Positions 60,280 through 64,000 of a stretch of DNA of 64,000 nt are shown piece after piece. The notes beneath the pieces were generated by a model. The model was not told the origin of the DNA, did no database searches, and saw only the letters and a list, made by a program, of their open reading frames with translations. The DNA lies in assembly GCF_000009265.1 (NCBI RefSeq), contig NC_008380.1, positions 1,245,501 through 1,309,500 of the forward strand. The letters are read 5' to 3'. The first letter of the stretch is position 1, and each line of letters opens with the position of its first letter. Origin of the DNA: Rhizobium johnstonii 3841. Lineage in GTDB: Bacteria; Pseudomonadota; Alphaproteobacteria; Rhizobiales; Rhizobiaceae. Position numbers and translations under genes: made by a program.

Positions 60280-60519
60280 TTGGCAGCTGATCGTTCGGAG
60301 GATCTGCGTTGTTCGAGCGCTCAGCTCGAAGCCTTCGAAGCTGGGCTTGCGGCAGCCTCGTTGGGTTCAGTCACGAAAGATCGCAAGGAAAGCGGCGCGG
60401 CCTATTTGATCGAGGGTGAGAATACGTGGATGAGGGTCGTCGTCGCCGGTGACAAAAAAACAGAAAGACCTGCTGAATACTTGGGTCGAGACGTCAGCCC
60501 TCAAAAAACCGTAGAATAA
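60280..60519 (+). CDS. Possible small ORF upstream of the DUF6869-like gene
   Basis: A frame of 79 codons with a TTG start ends ten bases before the next gene. It has SSAQLEAFEAGLAAASLGSVTKDRKESGAAYLIEGENTWMRVVVAGDKK, protein-like composition but no family. The TTG start has no clear ribosome site, so it may be the tail of a truncated gene. Confidence 0.25.
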   Translation: MAADRSEDLRCSSAQLEAFEAGLAAASLGSVTKDRKESGAAYLIEGENTWMRVVVAGDKKTERPAEYLGRDVSPQKTVE

Positions 60520-60528
60520 GCCGCAGAC

Positions 60529-61005
60529 GTGGAAGGCGCAAAAGTGACCAAGAAAAATCGTAGCAAACCGCGCTCGGGAAAACACACCGCCGACGCTCCA
60601 GCGGTCGATGCGTTCACACGGAGCGCGCTCGCATCGGATCTGACGTGGCTGCCGGATATGATGGTCGTTGGAAAGCCACCGCTTACCGCTGAAGCCTATA
60701 TAGAGGCCTATCTCGGAGATCCCGGTGAGTGGTATTGGACGACACTTTTGCTGCATGATCCGAGTGAGATCGTCTTGAAGCGAGTGCTCGCCATTATCGA
60801 TCAAGCCCAATTGCCCGGCCACGAAAAAGCGCTCGGCCAATTGGGCGCGGGGCCCCTCGAAGACATGATGTCGGAGGAGTTGCTGGATCGTCTGCAACAT
60901 TGGCTGCCCTTCACACCGGCCATGCGCCATGCGCTCAGTCAGGTTCGAATGTCCAGCGAACCTCTTGTCTTGCAACAGCGACTGAAGGCCATTCTCTCGC
61001 GGTAG
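60529..61005 (+). CDS. DUF6869-like hypothetical protein
   Basis: The 158-residue product (GTG start; a second GTG five codons on is possible) has EAYIEAYLGDPGEWYWTTLLLHDPSEIVLKRVLAIIDQAQLPGHEKALGQLGAGPLEDMMSEELLDRL, a pattern resembling DUF6869 (W-x-x-LLL..D, LGAGPLEDLL). Probably an immunity-like or unknown cytoplasmic protein; no partner was found next to it. Confidence 0.6.
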   Translation: MEGAKVTKKNRSKPRSGKHTADAPAVDAFTRSALASDLTWLPDMMVVGKPPLTAEAYIEAYLGDPGEWYWTTLLLHDPSEIVLKRVLAIIDQAQLPGHEKALGQLGAGPLEDMMSEELLDRLQHWLPFTPAMRHALSQVRMSSEPLVLQQRLKAILSR

Positions 61006-61031
61006 TGCCTTCACCGGCGGCGATCATGGGT

Positions 61032-61050
61032 CCCAGGCTCGAGGCCTGGG
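61032..61050. repeat. Intergenic palindrome between convergent genes
   Basis: CCCAGGC-TCGAG-GCCTGGG is a perfect 7-bp stem with GATCATGGG before and ATGATGG after it. It lies between the convergent DUF6869-like and hydrolase genes and could stop transcription both ways. Confidence 0.5.
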
Positions 61051-61112
61051 ATGATGGAGGGTAGGGGCGCGTTTTTACCACATTGCCAGCGGCGCGCCCT
61101 GAGCCTCGTGCT

Positions 61113-61958
61113 TTAGTTCGAGATGTAATTTCGAAGGAATGTGCGAACGCTGCGGATCGACTTTTCGGCGGCATCTGGATTGTATTTTTCGATGTGACCC
61201 AACACCTTCCTTCCGACCTTAAACTCCGGGGCATCGAAATCGTGGTAGGTACCCTTGTAGATATTGAGTTCGATGGGCGGGCTATCGTCACTCAGATTGG
61301 CAAGTCTCTTCCGGCATCGGTCGGAAGGGCTCCAATTGTCTCGGTCGCCAGTCAAAATCAGGATCGGCACCGTTGCATCGCCCTGAGTTGCCGCGCAGCG
61401 GGGATAGTAGGCAATCGCCGCCTGGAATTTGTGGTCCATCAGCTGTTCGTTGCCTTCAATTTTTGTTCCCTCCAGCGTCGCCGTACCGCCCGTTGAAAAG
61501 CCCATCAGGGCAACGCGCCTGATATCGACAAAGCTTTGTTTCGATAAAAAATTCAAAGCGCCATAGGCGTCGAAGACGCGATCGGGGAGATGGCTTTGAC
61601 ACGTGTCCTTGACGTTGCGGGTGGTGAAGCTATCGACGACGAGCACGACGTAGCGCCATGAGACCAGTCGTTTCGGCCAAAGCTCCTTGACGCTCAAACG
61701 CATACCCTCGCATCCATGCAGGACGACGACCGCCGGGAAGGGGCCATCGCCCTGGGGGCGGGATAGATATCCCAGCAGGGGCGTACCTTGCGGTTGGGAA
61801 AGAATTTCACCCTGTTCCCTAGCCTTGCTTATTCGAAATGGGCTTAGCTTTACGGGCGCGCTTTCGAAGTGAACCAGTTCGTCGGCATCAGTCGGGTTTC
61901 CAGCGAGCGTGACGCCGAGAAAAGCGACGAGGCAAAGAAAAAGTCTCGTGGTTTTCAC
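61113..61958 (-). CDS. Exported dienelactone-hydrolase-like alpha/beta hydrolase
   Basis: The 281-residue product starts with GTG after GGAG at seven bases, with a signal peptide (VKTTRLFLCLVAFLGVTLAG). The hydrolase has PFPAVVVLHGCEGM, the nucleophile elbow GFSTGG, an acid LTGDRDNWSP and the His in YKGTYHDFDAPEF. DLH-type enzymes usually have Cys as nucleophile; Ser is present here, so it is more likely an esterase-like relative. Confidence 0.75.
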   Translation of the reverse strand: MKTTRLFLCLVAFLGVTLAGNPTDADELVHFESAPVKLSPFRISKAREQGEILSQPQGTPLLGYLSRPQGDGPFPAVVVLHGCEGMRLSVKELWPKRLVSWRYVVLVVDSFTTRNVKDTCQSHLPDRVFDAYGALNFLSKQSFVDIRRVALMGFSTGGTATLEGTKIEGNEQLMDHKFQAAIAYYPRCAATQGDATVPILILTGDRDNWSPSDRCRKRLANLSDDSPPIELNIYKGTYHDFDAPEFKVGRKVLGHIEKYNPDAAEKSIRSVRTFLRNYISN

Positions 61959-62534
61959 TGAACTTCTCCACCGTTTGATCAACAGCCGGCTCATTCTACG
62001 CCGGACCTGAAGGCTCGCAAAGCGGTGAGGCGTTCTGCCGCCGATTGGGCCGGGTTGGTCGATTTCAGATCGGCGCATGACCTGCGATCAAAAGCACTTG
62101 ATCACCCCCCTGCGGATCATTTATGACTACCGCAAATCCAAGCTGCGAGATTTGAATTCAGCGGTGACGTCGACCAAGTCGGTCGCCGCCTAGTGGTCGA
62201 ATGCGTCATTCGCCAAGGCTTGCGAATTGGCCAGCATTACTGAGCCACCGTCTCGGATTTGCCCCGGAGCTCACCTCTTGCTCCGGTCATCCTCGGCCTT
62301 GTCCCGAGGATGACGGAGGGTGGGGTGGTAGTCCGCCAAATCCGCCGCCGTAGCAGCGCATGACTCACGATTAGCCGTTCAAGTTGGCGCCGCCCTCCGA
62401 TCGGTGTGTCTATTACCGTCCGGCCAGCTTCCTCAGATCATCGTTGATCCCCCATCTTCTTCCGCCTGGCCTTTCATGTTCGATCACATTGGGATCGGGC
62501 CGGATAGCGCTCGCCTCTCACAAGGAGAACTGCA
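61959..62534. other. Gene-free stretch with a rhizobial palindrome
   Basis: No supported gene is seen. A palindrome at 62286-62314 has perfect arms GTCATCCTCGG and CCGAGGATGAC with the loop CCTTGTC. The right end holds the ribosome site AAGGAG of the phage-type gene at 62535. The stretch may contain the left border of the phage segment; I did not find an attachment repeat. Confidence 0.5.
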
Positions 62535-62771
62535 ATGGACGCTTCGATTGCTCCGGCCTCGCGGGCCGCGGCGGTGACGCCGAATGATAGCGCCATTGTC
62601 GGTGCGCGCGCGCTCTATATCGGCACGGCGGGCGATGTTGCCATTGCGCCGCGTCGGGACATGGATCCGGTCATCTTCAAGAGTGTGCCGGCCGGGACGA
62701 TCCTGCCGGTTCATGCCGCCATTGTGGCGCTGACCGGGACCACCGCATCCAACATCGTCGCGTTGTTCTGA
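62535..62771 (+). CDS. Small phage-type protein (spike-base-like)
   Basis: The 78-residue product has DSAIVGARALYIGTAGDVAIAPRRDMDPVIFKSVPAGTILPVHAAIVALTGTTASNIVALF. The order of short beta strands and the end TTASNIVALF recall the small RCAP_Rcc01079-type spike-base proteins seen in prophages and gene-transfer-agent-like clusters. AAGGAG lies seven bases before the ATG. It is the first gene of the phage segment. Confidence 0.55.
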   Translation: MDASIAPASRAAAVTPNDSAIVGARALYIGTAGDVAIAPRRDMDPVIFKSVPAGTILPVHAAIVALTGTTASNIVALF

Positions 62772-62793
62772 AGCAATTCCAGAAGCGGGCCAT

Positions 62794-63267
62794 ATGGGCA
62801 GACCCATCAAGTTCACCCAGGCGATTGCCGACAGGATTTGCGAGCGCATCGCCAACAGGGAAAGCCTCCGGTCGATCTGCCGGGACGAAGAGGTGCCGGC
62901 CATGTCGAGCGTGCTCTCCTGGCTCGCCGATGACGACAAGGCCGGTTTTCGAGCCAAATACGCCCTGGCGCGCGAGATCCAGGCGGACGGCTTTGTCGAC
63001 GAGATGGTCGAGATTGCCGATGACCGCGCAGACGACTGGATCGAAAAGAAGAATGCGAGCGGCGAGACCACCGGCTGGCAGGAGAATGGCGAGGCCATAA
63101 GGCGTTCGCAGCTTCGCATCGCCACTCGTCAGTGGGTCGCCGAGAAGCTGAAGCCGAAGAAATATGGTTCCAAGGTCGAGCCCGACCATGGCGTTGTCGC
63201 GAGTGAAGTTTCGCAGTTGCTGGAAGATATCAATGGCAAGACGCGCGGACTTCCAAACGGCGGTTGA
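62794..63267 (+). CDS. Phage terminase small subunit
   Basis: The 157-residue protein has GRPIKFTQAIADRICERIANRESLRSICRDEEVPAMSSVLSWLADDDKAGFRAKYALAREIQADGFVDEMVEIADD, the classic small-terminase HTH start, and a C-terminal RIATRQWVAEKLKPKKYGSKVE. It recognises packaging sites on phage DNA. Its end overlaps the large-subunit start by 35 bases. Confidence 0.85.
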   Translation: MGRPIKFTQAIADRICERIANRESLRSICRDEEVPAMSSVLSWLADDDKAGFRAKYALAREIQADGFVDEMVEIADDRADDWIEKKNASGETTGWQENGEAIRRSQLRIATRQWVAEKLKPKKYGSKVEPDHGVVASEVSQLLEDINGKTRGLPNGG

Positions 63268-64000
63268 CCAGTTTTCCGACTGGCGCTGGCGTCTGAACAA
63301 CCTCTATTGGATCACCGACAAATCAGGCAAACGCGTCAGGTTCGAGATGAACTGGACGCAGATGACCTTTTTCGAGCAGATGCATTACCTCAATGTGCTG
63401 CTGAAGGCCCGCCAGCTCGGTCTCACGACCTTCATTCAGATCTTCATGCTCGATGCCTGCGTCTTCAACCGGGATATCCGCGCCGGCACGATCGCCCACA
63501 TCCATGTCGTCGGCGTCACCATAATTCCGACCATGACCGCTTCGTCGGACAGCGGCCGGACGGTCGCGGGCTATACCGTTCCCGCCTTATGGACAACCAC
63601 GTTGGCGACGGTGAACAACACCATCAAGGCGAGTTCTCGTTACGCCAAGGTGATTGATCAGCTGCTTGCCTTCACGGCAGACACTGATCCGACGAAGTCG
63701 CCGGCCGCTGAAATGTTCCCGCTCGGAAACGTCGTCGGGCATCCTGGAAATCAGGACGGCGTGACGACGTGGGACACGATCAAGCTGCCGGCTTCGGTTC
63801 CGAACGGCACTCGCATCATGTTCGAATATCAGCCTGGTCTTTGGACATCGAGAACCACCTACGACCGCGTCGACAACGGCGATGGGACGGCGGACTATAA
63901 AGTCATTGAAGTCTTTGCCACCAATGTCCAGGACAATGCGGCGCTGCTCGCCCACGGCATGAACCTCGACGTTTCGTCTTACGTCCATCCGGTGCTGCAA
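63233..64000 (+). CDS. Chimeric ORF: terminase large-subunit start joined to unrelated sequence (runs off right edge)
   Basis: The first ~85 residues (DWRWRLNNLYWITDKSGKRVRFEMNWTQMTFFEQMHYLNVLLKARQLGLTTFIQIFMLDACVFNRDIRAGTIAHI) are the N-terminus of a large terminase, including the Q-motif region LKARQLG-x-TTF. After AGTIAH the expected ATPase sequence is absent. Instead the open frame continues with IIPTMTASSDSGRTVAGYTVPALWTTTLATVNN and later DVSSYVHPVLQ, unlike any terminase. The frame is uninterrupted to the window end, so two phage genes may have been fused in frame by a deletion near 63490-63505. Confidence 0.6.
   Translation, partial: MARRADFQTAVDQFSDWRWRLNNLYWITDKSGKRVRFEMNWTQMTFFEQMHYLNVLLKARQLGLTTFIQIFMLDACVFNRDIRAGTIAHIHVVGVTIIPTMTASSDSGRTVAGYTVPALWTTTLATVNNTIKASSRYAKVIDQLLAFTADTDPTKSPAAEMFPLGNVVGHPGNQDGVTTWDTIKLPASVPNGTRIMFEYQPGLWTSRTTYDRVDNGDGTADYKVIEVFATNVQDNAALLAHGMNLDVSSYVHPVLQ

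Noticed and set aside
1..64000. tRNA, rRNA, CRISPR array, integrase and attachment sites
   Set aside because: No cloverleaf-like run, repeat-spacer array or integrase-like frame was recognised anywhere, including near the phage segment. A dedicated scan would be needed to be certain.

Overview
The window looks like a piece of a high-GC alphaproteobacterial genome of the order Rhizobiales, most likely Rhizobium or a close relative. The evidence is a BA14K-family protein, a DmeF/DmeR-type metal efflux pair, abundant LysR, ArsR and TetR regulators, class III cyclases fused to TPR or sensor domains, and the short palindromic intergenic repeats common in rhizobia. I saw no rRNA, tRNA, CRISPR array, replication origin or intact insertion sequence. 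The content is accessory: many small regulator-enzyme modules, several collapsed genes and internal duplications, and the start of a phage-like segment at the right edge.

Layout. 0-0.25 kb: the start of a BON-domain gene running off the left edge. 0.3-0.75 kb: a long hairpin enclosing a ten-codon ORF, then a metal-regulator operator. 0.76-4.2 kb: a Co/Ni-type efflux operon (CDF pump, CsoR/RcnR-like repressor, DedA-like protein, NicO/RcnA-like pump, secreted protein). 4.3-6.6 kb: a rhodanese stub coupled to a Cj0069-type gene, a flavoprotein and a KTSC-like protein. 7-14.6 kb: an AAC(3)-like acetyltransferase, a flavoprotein/SDR operon opposite a GcvA-like LysR, a cyclase-TPR protein, a kinase-like gene whose 3' end is duplicated 5 kb away, and a cyclase stub. 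14.7-17.1 kb: a duplicated ArsR-like regulator flanking a DUF805 gene, with one copy facing an SDR across a perfect palindrome. 17.2-20.8 kb: BA14K and an autotransporter. 21-27.6 kb: an SDR, an exported monooxygenase-like protein, an exported VOC protein, an MFS carrier and a giant wHTH-ATPase regulator.

27.9-36.5 kb holds four LysR/enzyme neighbourhoods (Tat-exported metallo-beta-lactamase fold, NmrA plus AtaL-like, DJ-1/PfpI, VOC), with two decayed gene remnants and an SGNH-type esterase. 36.6-42.8 kb contains three independent ArsR-SRPBCC pairs, a TetR controlling two small membrane proteins, and a RibD-like reductase; most of these have clear dyad or repeated operators. 42.8-53.5 kb has a kinase-like protein lacking the usual catalytic Asp, a Cache-HAMP cyclase, a TetR whose 18-bp operator recurs in front of a periplasmic protein, a SRAP peptidase, small rhizobial proteins, AraC/SDR and TetR/VOC pairs, and two broken genes.

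54-59.7 kb carries three tandem sulfatases. The third has lost its signal peptide to a one-base frameshift. It is followed by debris (an IS110 transposase fragment against a LysR fragment), a DUF6869-like gene, an exported alpha/beta hydrolase, and from 62.5 kb a phage cassette: a small virion-type protein, a small terminase, and an ORF that starts as large terminase but switches to unrelated sequence and runs off the right edge.
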